Of a stretch of DNA of 64,000 nucleotides, positions 36,433-45,924 are shown in pieces. The stretch comes from Candidatus Gastranaerophilales bacterium (lineage in GTDB: Bacteria > Cyanobacteriota > Vampirovibrionia > Gastranaerophilales > Gastranaerophilaceae), in contig CALUVR010000001.1 of NCBI GenBank assembly GCA_944324285.1, positions 1 to 64,000 on the forward strand, given 5' to 3'. The notes below the pieces were generated by a model. It searched no databases. It was not told where the DNA came from and was given only the letters and a program-made list of their open reading frames with translations. Numbering within the stretch: the first letter of the stretch is position 1; every line of letters begins with the position of its first letter. The position numbers and the translations under genes are program-made.

Positions 36433-36831
36433 CTAAAATCTCACCTTATCCTCATCACCTAAATACGGTCCCTGCTTAATTTCAACCATCTCAACATCAT
36501 CAAGACACTTAAAGCCATGCCCCCCGAACGCCAGAAGGATTATATCACCTGACTGCAAAGTGCGGCTTTCAAGATAATTTTTATCATCGTCATAAAAATC
36601 AACCTGTAATGTACCTTTCCGAATTACAAGAACTTCTTTAGTATAATGAACCTCTCTTTTAACCACATTATGAAAATGCCGCTGAATAGCTTTTCCCTTA
36701 GGATGTTTCATATAAGCAATTTGCTGCGAAAAATCATCCGGCGTAAAAAATTCAACCCCATCCTTTGAATAATCACTCCTGATTATTATTGCATATATTT
36801 GACTATTGTGGATTATCTTTTCTAACAACAT
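36433..36831 (-). CDS. Cupin-domain protein of the glycan locus
   Basis: Small single-domain cupin. Seen: KAIQRHFHNVVKREVHYT (metal-ligand histidines), EVLVIRKGTLQVDFYDDD and LQSGDIILLAFGGHGFK, which form the two conserved cupin motifs. Such proteins in sugar loci act as isomerases, epimerases or binders. ATG 36831 has a good site (AAGAGGT); an upstream GTG at 36855 is less likely. 132 aa. It could supply or adjust the amino-sugar precursor (inference). Confidence 0.7.
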   Translation of the reverse strand: MLLEKIIHNSQIYAIIIRSDYSKDGVEFFTPDDFSQQIAYMKHPKGKAIQRHFHNVVKREVHYTKEVLVIRKGTLQVDFYDDDKNYLESRTLQSGDIILLAFGGHGFKCLDDVEMVEIKQGPYLGDEDKVRF

Positions 36832-36920
36832 ATACCTCTTAAAGAATGATAACACAAAAATAATAGAATATCACAATTTTTCTCCCGTTTTTATTATATA
36901 ATTAATTGTAGGAAGAATTT

Positions 36921-37102
36921 ATGATTTTAATTACAGGTGGAGCAGGCTATATAGGCAGTCAAACATCATAGATTTATTATAATATAGTACCCACAAAAGC
37001 CGGAGATCAATTCTTTACTCTAATTCAGATATAGCAAAACAAATCTTAGGATGTTGTCCTCAAAAAACATTAGAGGATAGTATATCTTCCGCTTATAAAT
37101 AG
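36921..37102 (+). pseudogene. galE: Remnant of a UDP-glucose 4-epimerase gene with a large internal deletion
   Basis: ATG 36921, with GGAAG upstream, reads MILITGGAGYIGSQTS then stops: the exact N-terminus of GalE. About 60 bases later a different frame reads SILYSNSDIAKQILG followed by CCPQKTLEDSISSAYK and a stop at 37102, matching the GalE C-terminus (the usual GWxP is GCCP here). Roughly 280 codons between are missing and the frame is also shifted. The ribosome-binding site is retained. It lies opposite to its minus-strand neighbours, so it pre-dates or cuts into this locus. Confidence 0.75.
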
Positions 37103-37119
37103 GAAATTAAAAGGAATAA

Positions 37120-38154
37120 CTATAAATAATGTTCTTTTAAAACCCATTCTAACAAAGCTTTATCACTAAAAATAGCTTCCCGGTGTTTAGCAAAACTATC
37201 TTTTAAAGCTGAATCATGTAAATATTTTATTCGTTCATATTCTTTATATGCCGGGGATTTTAGAATATCAAATTTTTTAAGTTTGTTATTAATTTTTCTA
37301 AATTTTCTTTTAAGAAAAGGTTCTTTTGGAATAGAAATATTTGAATTAGGCTCAAAATTATACACAGGACAAATATTGTGCTTCACTCGAATATCAGAAA
37401 AAGAATCACATAGACCTTGAAAAACAGCCCTTTTAACAAAATATTCCTCTGTCATCCTTGAACTAGGTACAAAATGCCTTATTTTTATTTTCGGATTATA
37501 TCTTGCAAAATAGCCATTTGCATTTAACTTAACAGATAACGCCGTCTCACCATCACCAGTATACATTGACATATCTGGAGGCATAATATCTGGGTTTGTT
37601 CCTCCGAGTTCAAAAAAAACAGCTTTACGATAAACCATATTACAGCCAAAAGCAAACCAGGCAGGAATATCCATAACCTTATTTTTCAATTTCATTAAAG
37701 AAAGCTGCCCCATCCATGCTCCCCAAGGCGAATCAGTCCAAAAATATTTAAGCCAAGCCGGAGGTTTGGATTCGTATAATGGTAAGTTTGGACCGCAGGC
37801 ACACACAACGGAGTTATCTGAAAAGGTTTCTTCTATACCTACAAGATAATTTTTATCAACAAAACTGTCATCATCCAAATAGCATAATATAGACCCTTGA
37901 GCTTCTTTTGCTCCTCTATGTCTTGCTGCCATCAGACCGTCTTCAGATTCATAAATATATCTTAAATTAGGGATTTTATCTTTATAACTCGCAACAACCG
38001 AAGCTATATCATCTTTTGTTGCATTATGAATTACTAACACTTCATAACCTTGTTTCGGTAGACGTAGTTCTGAAATATATCGCAGTGACAAATTAATTAA
38101 ATCTTTGTGACAAGTTGGAATAATAATAGAATATGTCAGGGAATTAAACGTCAT
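37120..38154 (-). CDS. Glycosyltransferase family 2
   Basis: Seen: YSIIIPTCHKDLINLSLRYI, VLVIHNATKDDIASVV, ARHRGAKEAQGSILCYLDDD (DxD region), and TGDGETALSVKLNANGYFAR. Paralogue of the enzyme at 38191 (shared GDGET block, PSSRMT, NxGxCDS). ATG 38154 has GGGAGG six bases upstream; the longer frame from 38172 lacks a site. 344 aa. Acceptor unknown. Confidence 0.88.
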   Translation of the reverse strand: MTFNSLTYSIIIPTCHKDLINLSLRYISELRLPKQGYEVLVIHNATKDDIASVVASYKDKIPNLRYIYESEDGLMAARHRGAKEAQGSILCYLDDDSFVDKNYLVGIEETFSDNSVVCACGPNLPLYESKPPAWLKYFWTDSPWGAWMGQLSLMKLKNKVMDIPAWFAFGCNMVYRKAVFFELGGTNPDIMPPDMSMYTGDGETALSVKLNANGYFARYNPKIKIRHFVPSSRMTEEYFVKRAVFQGLCDSFSDIRVKHNICPVYNFEPNSNISIPKEPFLKRKFRKINNKLKKFDILKSPAYKEYERIKYLHDSALKDSFAKHREAIFSDKALLEWVLKEHYL

Positions 38155-38190
38155 AGCACGCCTCCCAAACATAAAGAGGATTACTATTAA

Positions 38191-39201
38191 CTATGTTTGT
38201 GATATATTTGATTGATTGATTGATTGATTGAGCCAATCTTGTCTCAAAACAAGCGCACGCCATTTCTTTGATACAAACAATCTTAAATCATATTTGAATC
38301 GGCTAAAATAGTAATGCGCATACGCTTCAGCACAACGAATTTTAAATTCTTTACTTTTTCTATAAAATCTAAGAAGCGAGTAAAACCAACGTTCAGATGA
38401 TTTATTTAAATATATCAATGAACTCAATAAAAGTTTATGAGAAGAAGGGGTTTCAGCCCTATAATATGTATAGGAATCACAATTACCCTGATTTGCCAGA
38501 CGATTATTTAGATAATTCTGCGTCATTCGTGAAGGTGGAATCATATGCTCTATAACAGAATTTCCTACATATGCAAATTTATATCCAAGATTTTTTATTT
38601 TAATATTAAGCCCGGTTTCACCATCACCAAGCCATTCTCCGGCAGTATTTTCAGGATTAAACCCACCTACATCTAAAAAGATATTTTTTCTTATCATTTG
38701 ATGACAACTATAAACACCAATATCCTCTTCCGTTATAATAGTATCATCGCCTAAATCATTCAAACTAAGCCAACCATTCATTAAATTTTCTTTTACCCAT
38801 ATAGGAGGCTCAACTTCCCATTTTGGAATAATTTTTCCAGAAGCCGATGCCACATCCCGATTATCAATAAATACTTTTACTAAATTGGAAATTAAGTCGG
38901 GATAGGCAATCATATCATCATCAGTATAGTAGAGCAAATCACCTTGAGCAACCAATGCAGCAGAATTACGAGCATAATGAACACCTTGGCGTGACTCAAA
39001 CAAACCCGTTATCAAACCAGGATATTTATTCTCATACTCATCAATAATATCCTGAGTATTATCTGTTGAATTATTATTTACTACAATAATCTCATAACAA
39101 TCTTTTGGATAATTTTGCTTTATAAAGCTATCCAAAGTTATTGCCAACATATTAGCACGATTAAATGTCGGAATTATCACTGATACTAATAAAGATTTCA
39201 C
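38191..39201 (-). CDS. Glycosyltransferase family 2 with tetranucleotide repeat at its 3' end
   Basis: Seen: VSVIIPTFNRANMLAITLDS, IIVVNNNSTDNTQDIIDEY, ARNSAALVAQGDLLYYTDDD (metal site), and WLGDGETGLNIKIKNLGYKF. Paralogue of 37120. The last residues (LNQSINQSNISQT) are coded by six TTGA/TCAA units. Starts: GTG 39201 has TTGGAG eight bases upstream and begins at VKSLLVSVIIP; the frame's TTG at 39213 is poorer. A shift in repeat number alters only the last residues and the stop, which is 34 bases before the next gene. Confidence 0.88.
   Translation of the reverse strand: MKSLLVSVIIPTFNRANMLAITLDSFIKQNYPKDCYEIIVVNNNSTDNTQDIIDEYENKYPGLITGLFESRQGVHYARNSAALVAQGDLLYYTDDDMIAYPDLISNLVKVFIDNRDVASASGKIIPKWEVEPPIWVKENLMNGWLSLNDLGDDTIITEEDIGVYSCHQMIRKNIFLDVGGFNPENTAGEWLGDGETGLNIKIKNLGYKFAYVGNSVIEHMIPPSRMTQNYLNNRLANQGNCDSYTYYRAETPSSHKLLLSSLIYLNKSSERWFYSLLRFYRKSKEFKIRCAEAYAHYYFSRFKYDLRLFVSKKWRALVLRQDWLNQSINQSNISQT
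38208..38231 (-). repeat. Tetranucleotide microsatellite, TTGA x6 (CAAT type on coding strand)
   Basis: Six exact TTGA units on the plus strand. On the coding strand these are TCAA/CAAT units, the same repeat type that drives phase variation in Haemophilus lic genes. Located in the last 14 codons of the glycosyltransferase gene. Confidence 0.85.
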
Positions 39202-39363
39202 ACAAAACTCCAATTACAAATACGCCACCTGTATAATAAACAAAAATTGGTAAAATGTCAAAATCAAATAAAATAGCCAACTTTATTCTGAGCATAAATA
39301 AAATTTTCTGCTAAATATCTACAGAATTAAGATTGCCACATTGCCAATAATAAAATAATTATA

Positions 39364-41394
39364 TCATTTATTTCCCTCACTAACTTCGTTAAATAATTTT
39401 TTAGCCTTTATCGGTTTATTTGTGTAGTATTGTTCAACAAAATCATTATAGGTATATACAGTTTTAAAGATACGTTCTAAATAATCATCCCAACCTTTTA
39501 CTGATTTCTTTTCAGTCAGGCTTAATATATAATCGGATAAGACTTTGCTCCCGTTAAAATCAGGAGATTCTGAAAAGGCTTTTTTAGCAAATGGAACAAC
39601 TTCTTTTCTAACTGCATTATAATCTTTTTTATTAGACAATATATTATTTAACTTACTCTTTAAATCTGAATAAGTGCTACTCTCATAAATATTTGGAACC
39701 CCTAGAAAATTCTGACAACAGTCAAAATGTTCAGTATAATAAATAACTGGGATTCCCGACATTAAACTTTCTACAATTGCACTTGAATAATGCGATACAG
39801 TAACATCTGCACACTTAACTAATTCGGAAAATTCAGGTTTAGGAGAAATTGAAATTCTAAAATTAGGTAAATTAATATGATCAAAATACTCTAAAAAATA
39901 AGAATAATTCAAGCCATGATGCACTCTAAAATAAACACAAACATCTGGTAAATCCCGAGCTAGCTGTTCAGCTATTTTTAAGAAGCTATATGTAATATGC
40001 CTATCATGAAATGCTGGTGTTTTAAAGGAACTATTGTCACAAAATATGCAAACAGGCATATCCAACGGAATATTATATTCAGATTTGTAATTATTCTTTT
40101 CATATTGAGTCTTATAAATTTCAGAATAACGTTCTTCGCCAACGCATACAAGTTTATCTTTCTGATTAGCATAATAATCAGAATAATATTTTTTAAATAA
40201 CGAACCTTGTACTGCATAATACTCTGAAGCAATAATCTCACGAGGAGAATCAAGATACGTATAAAAGCCATGGCATCCAGTAATAGTAGGTATACCTTTC
40301 TTTCTATACGGGAAAATATCAGAAATATAATTAAAATGGGAATAAAGTACTGAAGGATTATACTCAGTTATTAAAGCTTCATTTTTTAACCAATTTTTTC
40401 TCGTTTCATCTTGCTTTAACATTAGCGTATAAATGGCGTATGATAGTAACTGTGCACAAACTTGATTGTCATTTACTATACTCTTGATTTCATTATACAC
40501 ATCTTTAAAGCATAGCTTAAATGGAGAAACTTTTATATCTGTACCAATTCCGTCTTGGTAAACTATATTAAGATTATTATAAGCTTTTAATTTAGCAAAA
40601 TCATCTTCCAAGATATTATCACATCCCACAATTACAAGAATCAAATTTATTTTATTTTTTAATAAATATTCTATAGTTGCAATATTCTGTTTAAAATAAT
40701 AATCCCCCCAAACATAGAACATAACGTTTTTTTCATATATTAATTTATTAGAGAGAATAGCATTGCGCTTAATTTGTGAAGATTTTTTAATATTAAAATT
40801 AATAGATTGTTTTGGATACCTTAAAAATTTTACAAATTTATAAAAAGATTTATTATAGAAAATTTTATCTTTTAGTACATAATAAGTTTTACATTTTATA
40901 TTTTTATTTAATGCAACCTCCCGAAACACTTCCGTTTCTGCACCGTTTGATCCTTGTAAAAGCCAGTAGACACATTTTTGTAATAAAATATTTTTGCGAT
41001 AAGGTAACAATATTAAATCAGGATGTTCTGATTCTACAATATTAGAAATTAACTCATAAGAACACAACAATTCATATAAAATACTAGATATTTCTTTGAA
41101 ATTAAGTTCTGCTAAACTAACATTTATATTTGTATAATAAAGAATTGAGTTTTTGTTATCTAAAATTTTATAAGTATAATCCATTGAATTTTTCAACATT
41201 TTTTTTCTATCAATCTTAAAATGGGAATAGTGCTCATAAGATTTATATTTCAAGCCCTCTATATCCGCAGATAAACGAGCTTCAACAGAAGTTGCAATAA
41301 TTGTTATATCTTTTTTATTGTTATTAAGCCTTAAATATTTTTTTGCAAATTTTACATCTAAACTATTGCTTATATATATAAGTACTTTTTTCAT
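39364..41394 (-). CDS. Large GT-B-like surface-carbohydrate protein
   Basis: 676 aa. The C-terminal third holds VYFRVHHGLNYSYF, then VTVSHYSSAIVESLMSGIPV and IYYTEHFDCCQNF, which resembles the donor-binding block of CDP-glycerol/capsule polysaccharide transferases (SxSSxxxExxxxGxP). The first 350 residues have no recognised domain and start KKVLIYISNSLDVKFAKKYL. A transferase for a CMP-nonulosonic acid or glycerol-phosphate is possible given neighbours, but not shown. The gene is very AT-rich even for this locus. Confidence 0.7.
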   Translation of the reverse strand: MKKVLIYISNSLDVKFAKKYLRLNNNKKDITIIATSVEARLSADIEGLKYKSYEHYSHFKIDRKKMLKNSMDYTYKILDNKNSILYYTNINVSLAELNFKEISSILYELLCSYELISNIVESEHPDLILLPYRKNILLQKCVYWLLQGSNGAETEVFREVALNKNIKCKTYYVLKDKIFYNKSFYKFVKFLRYPKQSINFNIKKSSQIKRNAILSNKLIYEKNVMFYVWGDYYFKQNIATIEYLLKNKINLILVIVGCDNILEDDFAKLKAYNNLNIVYQDGIGTDIKVSPFKLCFKDVYNEIKSIVNDNQVCAQLLSYAIYTLMLKQDETRKNWLKNEALITEYNPSVLYSHFNYISDIFPYRKKGIPTITGCHGFYTYLDSPREIIASEYYAVQGSLFKKYYSDYYANQKDKLVCVGEERYSEIYKTQYEKNNYKSEYNIPLDMPVCIFCDNSSFKTPAFHDRHITYSFLKIAEQLARDLPDVCVYFRVHHGLNYSYFLEYFDHINLPNFRISISPKPEFSELVKCADVTVSHYSSAIVESLMSGIPVIYYTEHFDCCQNFLGVPNIYESSTYSDLKSKLNNILSNKKDYNAVRKEVVPFAKKAFSESPDFNGSKVLSDYILSLTEKKSVKGWDDYLERIFKTVYTYNDFVEQYYTNKPIKAKKLFNEVSEGNK

Positions 41395-41446
41395 AAAAAC
41401 TATTCTCCAAATTTAATATTTTTATTCTAGCAATTATAAAATGAAA

Positions 41447-42745
41447 TTAATCTTTTACTTTTAACAAATTTTTATCAACCAATTTTCTTATTGCCTCAAT
41501 TACAAGCCTGAAATCATACTTGGATTTTTTAACTATATCAATAAGATCATTACTACCATCCGCAAGATTCAGTATGTATATAATCAGACCGTTAATTATG
41601 CTTGTATCTCTTTGTCCTCCAAGAGATGTATATAAATCATACTTACCCAGTTGAGGTTCACAATAGGGATTAGTTCTTACTAAAATATCATTTGCTTCAA
41701 TTAATGTAATCACATCAAGATATTTTTCAATTGTACCTTTTATATGCTCAAATGATATAAAATCTTTATTATCTTTTGACGTATGATATTCTGGAAAGTT
41801 ATAATATCTTGTACGCATTAATGAGCCAACAGGAAAATTAAATCCAGGAGAACAATACTGACGTTCATCACTACCCGTCGGGAAAAAATCTTCCAGTGTA
41901 TACTCTTTTTCAGTTGAGGAAAGAACACACTCTACAGCTCTATCAGGAAGTGTATTACCCTTTCTTGAACGTTTATAGGTAAAATTACCTCTGTCTCCAC
42001 AGGTAGTAAGTACAAACCCTGCAATTAAATTTTCTTTTAATTCATTTCCATGTTTTGATAAATAGGCTATTGCTCCAATTGTCTCAGGTATAAATAAAAA
42101 TCTGTAACTGTATCTCAAATCACTTCGCTTTTTTAATTCTTTATAAAGAAATGCAGCAGACAAAATTCCTGATAAATTATCATTTGCAAGAGAAGGATGG
42201 CATATATAAGTTGAAATTAAGATTTCTTTTTCAGATTTTCCCTTGATAAATGCCTCACCGTAGGTTAATGAGCCGTTGCTATTTATATCAGAATCAATAA
42301 GCACCTCATAAGTATCTTCAGGTAATGACTGAAGCTGATTATGAGTTAAAGAAAACCCCCAGCGCCTTTTATAACAAGATATTAAAAAAGGTATTGCATC
42401 AGGCATATCAGGCAAGGAATACAAATGTTCCTTTAACTCTTTTAGTGTTAATTTGCCGGTAAACGGAGTACTGTAGCCCAAAATATGTAAATTTGAATTT
42501 TTTATATCAACAATTTTTTCACCTTTACTATTTTTTATCCAGGCATCCTTTAAATTCCATTCAGGAGGAACTGTCCAATCAAAACATTGCGTCCCTGAGG
42601 GAACTTCTGTTATATTTAAATCAACTATTTCATTAATTATATTTAAAGTTTCACGATTCCCGTTCCCTGTTACACTTCTGAGAATAGGAAATAACTTGTC
42701 AAAATAATTTTCTATTTCATCAACATTAATCAAACTTAGCACCAC
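41447..42745 (-). CDS. DUF4910-type putative aminopeptidase with C-terminal winged helix
   Basis: 432 aa. Seen: YFDKLFPILRSVTGNGNRET, CFDWTVPPEWNLKDAWI, TYICHPSLANDNLSGILSAA (metal-site His/Asp), FIPETIGAIAYL, FPTGSDERQYCSPGFNFPVG and YHTSKDN. These match the DUF4910 family (M28-like di-zinc peptidase fold), often found in polysaccharide gene clusters. The last 60 residues look like a winged helix. It begins with GTG and overlaps the methyltransferase by 10 bases. Possible role: deacylation of an amino sugar precursor (inference). Confidence 0.8.
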   Translation of the reverse strand: MVLSLINVDEIENYFDKLFPILRSVTGNGNRETLNIINEIVDLNITEVPSGTQCFDWTVPPEWNLKDAWIKNSKGEKIVDIKNSNLHILGYSTPFTGKLTLKELKEHLYSLPDMPDAIPFLISCYKRRWGFSLTHNQLQSLPEDTYEVLIDSDINSNGSLTYGEAFIKGKSEKEILISTYICHPSLANDNLSGILSAAFLYKELKKRSDLRYSYRFLFIPETIGAIAYLSKHGNELKENLIAGFVLTTCGDRGNFTYKRSRKGNTLPDRAVECVLSSTEKEYTLEDFFPTGSDERQYCSPGFNFPVGSLMRTRYYNFPEYHTSKDNKDFISFEHIKGTIEKYLDVITLIEANDILVRTNPYCEPQLGKYDLYTSLGGQRDTSIINGLIIYILNLADGSNDLIDIVKKSKYDFRLVIEAIRKLVDKNLLKVKD

Positions 42746-43584
42746 ACTTTTTTATTTTCAAAAACTATTTGCATTATATTACCGTAAAACGGAATATTTG
42801 TCATAGGTTTTCCATTTTTAATAACATCAATTACGTTATTGAAATCTGTCATCCTATTTTCATAAGCACTTCCGATATACGGATAAGATAATTCTACAAG
42901 TTTTAACTCAAATTCTTTTTCGATAAAATAAATGACATCTTCATTAAACATCAATTTACTTTCTACAGAATCAAAAAGACACCAATTTTCTTTCAGTAAA
43001 TAAAATATAAAGTTATAAAAACTTGGAAGAAAATATATAATAATTTTTCCATTTTCTTTTAAAAGTTTTTTGAGTTTTATAAATGTTTGTCTTATATCAT
43101 CACTCATGTATTGTAGAGTTCCTCTAAATAAAATAGTATCAAATTGTTTATCGGTTTGAAAATTTAAAAAATCCGTACAGTAATAAACCATATTAGAAAG
43201 TGCATTCTTCTGAGCAAATTCAATGGCACCGATATCTAGGTCAATTCCAGTAAAATCAAGTGTTTTACTATAAGGAGGGAGGGCTTTATAGATTTCATGC
43301 ATAAACAAACCTGCGCTGCACCCCACATCCAAAATACTCCCCGGCACACAGTTCTTAACAAAATGAGCCGCATCTAGTTCATATTGTTTTTTACGTAAAA
43401 TCTTCATTTCTTTCTTGAAATTATGCTTCACTTCTTCATAATCAAGATAATACTCATGCTCATTTTTATAATTTTCAAGAAATTGCAAATGACAATTGTG
43501 ACAAGTCATAACAGTTTCTTTCCCGATTTTTTCAGAAGTAAGTTTGTTACTTCTGCATAATATACAACTGTTTACCACTAACAT
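42736..43584 (-). CDS. SAM methyltransferase with N-terminal zinc ribbon
   Basis: 282 aa. Seen: paired cysteines CILCRSN and CHNCHLQF (residues 8-34), which bind zinc in sugar C-methyltransferases, then SILDVGCSAGLFMHEI (SAM motif I), TFTGIDLDIGAIEFAQ-like motif II (TGIDLDIGAIEFAQ), FDTILFRGTLQYMSDD and NGKIIIYFLPSFYNF. Fits methyltransferases acting on nucleotide sugars or lipid-linked glycans. A ribosome-binding site (AAGGAG) lies close to the start, so the GTG two codons later is also possible. Confidence 0.82.
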   Translation of the reverse strand: MLVVNSCILCRSNKLTSEKIGKETVMTCHNCHLQFLENYKNEHEYYLDYEEVKHNFKKEMKILRKKQYELDAAHFVKNCVPGSILDVGCSAGLFMHEIYKALPPYSKTLDFTGIDLDIGAIEFAQKNALSNMVYYCTDFLNFQTDKQFDTILFRGTLQYMSDDIRQTFIKLKKLLKENGKIIIYFLPSFYNFIFYLLKENWCLFDSVESKLMFNEDVIYFIEKEFELKLVELSYPYIGSAYENRMTDFNNVIDVIKNGKPMTNIPFYGNIMQIVFENKKVWC

Positions 43585-43619
43585 ACTCCTTATATACTTT
43601 AATTAAAATATAAATAAGA

Positions 43620-44321
43620 TTATTTTGCAAACTTTTCTGAACGTTGAAAAGAATTATAAACAGAGGCGGCAAATTCAATATCTTCAAAATTGTCAATATC
43701 TACTGCGTACTTCCAATCAATAGGGAAAAACTTTGCGTTTTCAGAATAGAAGGATTTATATTTTCTAAATTCTGAAACTTTTGCAAAACCTACAGCTCCA
43801 GTAGGACAATAAAGGTCTTCATTATCCTGTGAACGAGACTGCATAGGATTACTTAGAAGAAAATCTGCTCTATTATTATCTTGCATTTTGAAAGCCCACC
43901 ATGGATTCATGAACCCAAATTTAAAACACGTTAAAACGGTTGAAGATTCAGATTTAATAAAAAAGGAATAAGCATCTCTTATGATACGAAAATCTCTAAG
44001 CGGACAGGATACCTGCAGGGAACAAAAATTATCATAAGACTTATCCAAATTTTCAATTGTATATAGCATAACTTCTGCAAGTGTGGAGTGGTCATCACTA
44101 TATTTATTTCGTAAAAATGGAACCGAAGCTCCATATTCTACAGCTATTTGCGCATACTTTTCCGAATCTGTAGACACTATAACATCATCAAAGATTTGAC
44201 TTTCTAAAGCGGCTTCAATTGTATATGCTATTAATGGTTTTCCCATAAAATCCATGATATTTTTATTCGGAATTCTTTTTGAACCGCTTCTAGCGGGAAT
44301 TATTGCAACATTTCTTACCAT
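43620..44321 (-). CDS. CMP-sugar (nonulosonate) cytidylyltransferase
   Basis: Activates a nonulosonic acid with CTP. Seen: VAIIPARSGSKRIPNKNI (CTP-binding), MGKPLIAYTIEAALES, VIVSTDSEKYAQIA, DDHSTLAEVM and SLQVSCPLRDFRII, plus VDIDNFEDIEFA near the end. Not identical in type to the PseF-like gene at 45914; it lacks the NVRSQDLEPxYHDAGQFY block. It overlaps the SDR gene by 7 bases, like the ptmA-ptmB pair of Campylobacter. 233 aa. Confidence 0.88.
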   Translation of the reverse strand: MVRNVAIIPARSGSKRIPNKNIMDFMGKPLIAYTIEAALESQIFDDVIVSTDSEKYAQIAVEYGASVPFLRNKYSDDHSTLAEVMLYTIENLDKSYDNFCSLQVSCPLRDFRIIRDAYSFFIKSESSTVLTCFKFGFMNPWWAFKMQDNNRADFLLSNPMQSRSQDNEDLYCPTGAVGFAKVSEFRKYKSFYSENAKFFPIDWKYAVDIDNFEDIEFAASVYNSFQRSEKFAK

Positions 44322-45058
44322 ACAGTTCTTCCTCCATCCACAACCAGATTGTGACCTGTCATATAAACAGATTTATCACTCAATAAAAATTCAACTGCGT
44401 ATGGAGTTTCTGCCGGATTAAGCATTCGTTTTAACGGGGTAATTTTAGCAAATTTTTCCTTAAATTCTTCATCAACTCGTCCGTCGACACCTCCGTAGGA
44501 AATTGAATTTACCTGAATATTTTTATCCTTAAATTTTATAGCAAGCTCTTTTGTAAGATGTATTAAAGCAGCTTTTGACACAGAATACTGAACAGGAGTC
44601 TCAACAAGAGAATTTTTATATAAATAAGGATTATATGGAACAACACCATACATTGAAGCAATATTTACGATTTTCTTCAATTTAGACAAAGGATGATTAG
44701 CCAACCGAAATGACAATTCATATGGCAATACAACATGAATTATATATTGATTTAATAAGTTTTCTCGAGTCGATAATCCGTTAGAATTTACTTTTAAATA
44801 AGCCGAATTAGTAGCATTGTTTACTAAAAAATCAGGGAAAATCTTGAATTTTTCTAAATTTTGGATTATTAAATCAACTGCATTCTCCTGCATTAAATCA
44901 ACCTCTATCCCGATTAATTCGGGATGGTCACCAAATAAATGACAGAATTTTTCTTTATTTCTGTAAGTTCCAACAACTCTGTAACCTTTACTTAAAAAAT
45001 ATTTAACGTACTCTTTGCCTATCAGTCCTGTCACACCTGTGATTAATATAGTTTCCAT
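44315..45058 (-). CDS. SDR oxidoreductase (PtmA-like)
   Basis: Short-chain dehydrogenase of 247 aa. Seen: ILITGVTGLIGKEYV (NAD(P) binding), NIASMYGVVPY with the catalytic Ser, YSVSKAALIHLTKELA with YxxxK, and INS-type loop QVNSISYGGVDGRV. Its start ATG at 45058 overlaps the stop of the aldo/keto reductase (TAATG), and GGGAGAT lies upstream. Campylobacter ptmA is a SDR beside a CMP-sugar synthetase, as here; role there is in nonulosonate modification (inference). Confidence 0.85.
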   Translation of the reverse strand: METILITGVTGLIGKEYVKYFLSKGYRVVGTYRNKEKFCHLFGDHPELIGIEVDLMQENAVDLIIQNLEKFKIFPDFLVNNATNSAYLKVNSNGLSTRENLLNQYIIHVVLPYELSFRLANHPLSKLKKIVNIASMYGVVPYNPYLYKNSLVETPVQYSVSKAALIHLTKELAIKFKDKNIQVNSISYGGVDGRVDEEFKEKFAKITPLKRMLNPAETPYAVEFLLSDKSVYMTGHNLVVDGGRTVW

Positions 45059-45924
45059 TATTTTATCTCCCATAAAGAAGGATTTATCATCCTGACATCA
45101 TCAACTTTAAATTTCGAATACTCAATTTCTTCAACATTAGTAAAATACATATTCACAATCTCTTGTATCTCCTGTAAACTTGTACATCCCACAATAATTC
45201 TGTCAATTTCAGGAAGATTTTTTATAAAGTTTAGAGCATATGCAATTTTCGGTTCCGGAATCGATTTTAAAAGAGGTACAATTGAAGAAAAATATGAATT
45301 AACTTTTTCAGGCTCCATTAGTAAGAGTCCTTGTAAAAAGGCTGAGCGGGTATGAATTTCTATACCTTGCCTTTTTAAATCTTTTAATAAGGGAACAAAC
45401 CTCTGGTCTAATATATTTAAAGGCAACTGTACAATTTCTATAGGATACAGACGAATTATCTGCATTAACTCTTCCGGATTATAGACAGATACTCCTATTT
45501 TAGAAAGACCTTCTTTGTGTTTAAAATCAGCTGCTAGCTCCCATAAATTTTTACCATAACAGCTAAGCAAATCATTTGCCTCATGAAACAACAAACCATA
45601 TAATCTGTTATTTGAAAGTTTTCTTCTTGATTCATAAAGTGCACTTTTAAAAAGTTTAATATTCGCATATAAGTCTAAATCTTTATGAGTTTTAATCGTC
45701 TTGGTGATAATTCTAAAATTGCTTAAATCAAAATGGCCCAAAACTTCTTCACTATTTCCGTAAACACTTGCAGTATCAATGTAAGTTATACCATTAGCAC
45801 AAGCGAAATCAATAATACGAGAAACAACATCAGGGGAAACCTGCCCATTTTCATTTGAGATTCCATAATTGCAGCCGAACTGCACTGTTCCTAAGCCCCG
45901 TTTATTCCTGCTGCTAACCCCCAT
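45058..45924 (-). CDS. Aldo/keto reductase of the nonulosonate block
   Basis: 288 aa. Seen: RGLGTVQFGCNYGISNENGQ at the N-terminus, the catalytic region YIDTASVYGNSEEVLGHF with Asp and Tyr, TKTIKTH with Lys, and GLLFHEANDLL with His. Reduces a carbonyl with NADPH. It starts 11 bases before the stop of the PseF-like gene and has no clear ribosome-binding site, so it probably depends on coupling to that gene, whose end is set by a 16-G tract. Sugar substrate unknown. Confidence 0.85.
   Translation of the reverse strand: MGVSSRNKRGLGTVQFGCNYGISNENGQVSPDVVSRIIDFACANGITYIDTASVYGNSEEVLGHFDLSNFRIITKTIKTHKDLDLYANIKLFKSALYESRRKLSNNRLYGLLFHEANDLLSCYGKNLWELAADFKHKEGLSKIGVSVYNPEELMQIIRLYPIEIVQLPLNILDQRFVPLLKDLKRQGIEIHTRSAFLQGLLLMEPEKVNSYFSSIVPLLKSIPEPKIAYALNFIKNLPEIDRIIVGCTSLQEIQEIVNMYFTNVEEIEYSKFKVDDVRMINPSLWEIK

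Noticed and set aside
40706-40711. Six-base C run in the large glycan protein as a further contingency tract
   Set aside because: Six bases is too short to be notable, and it encodes conserved-looking residues.
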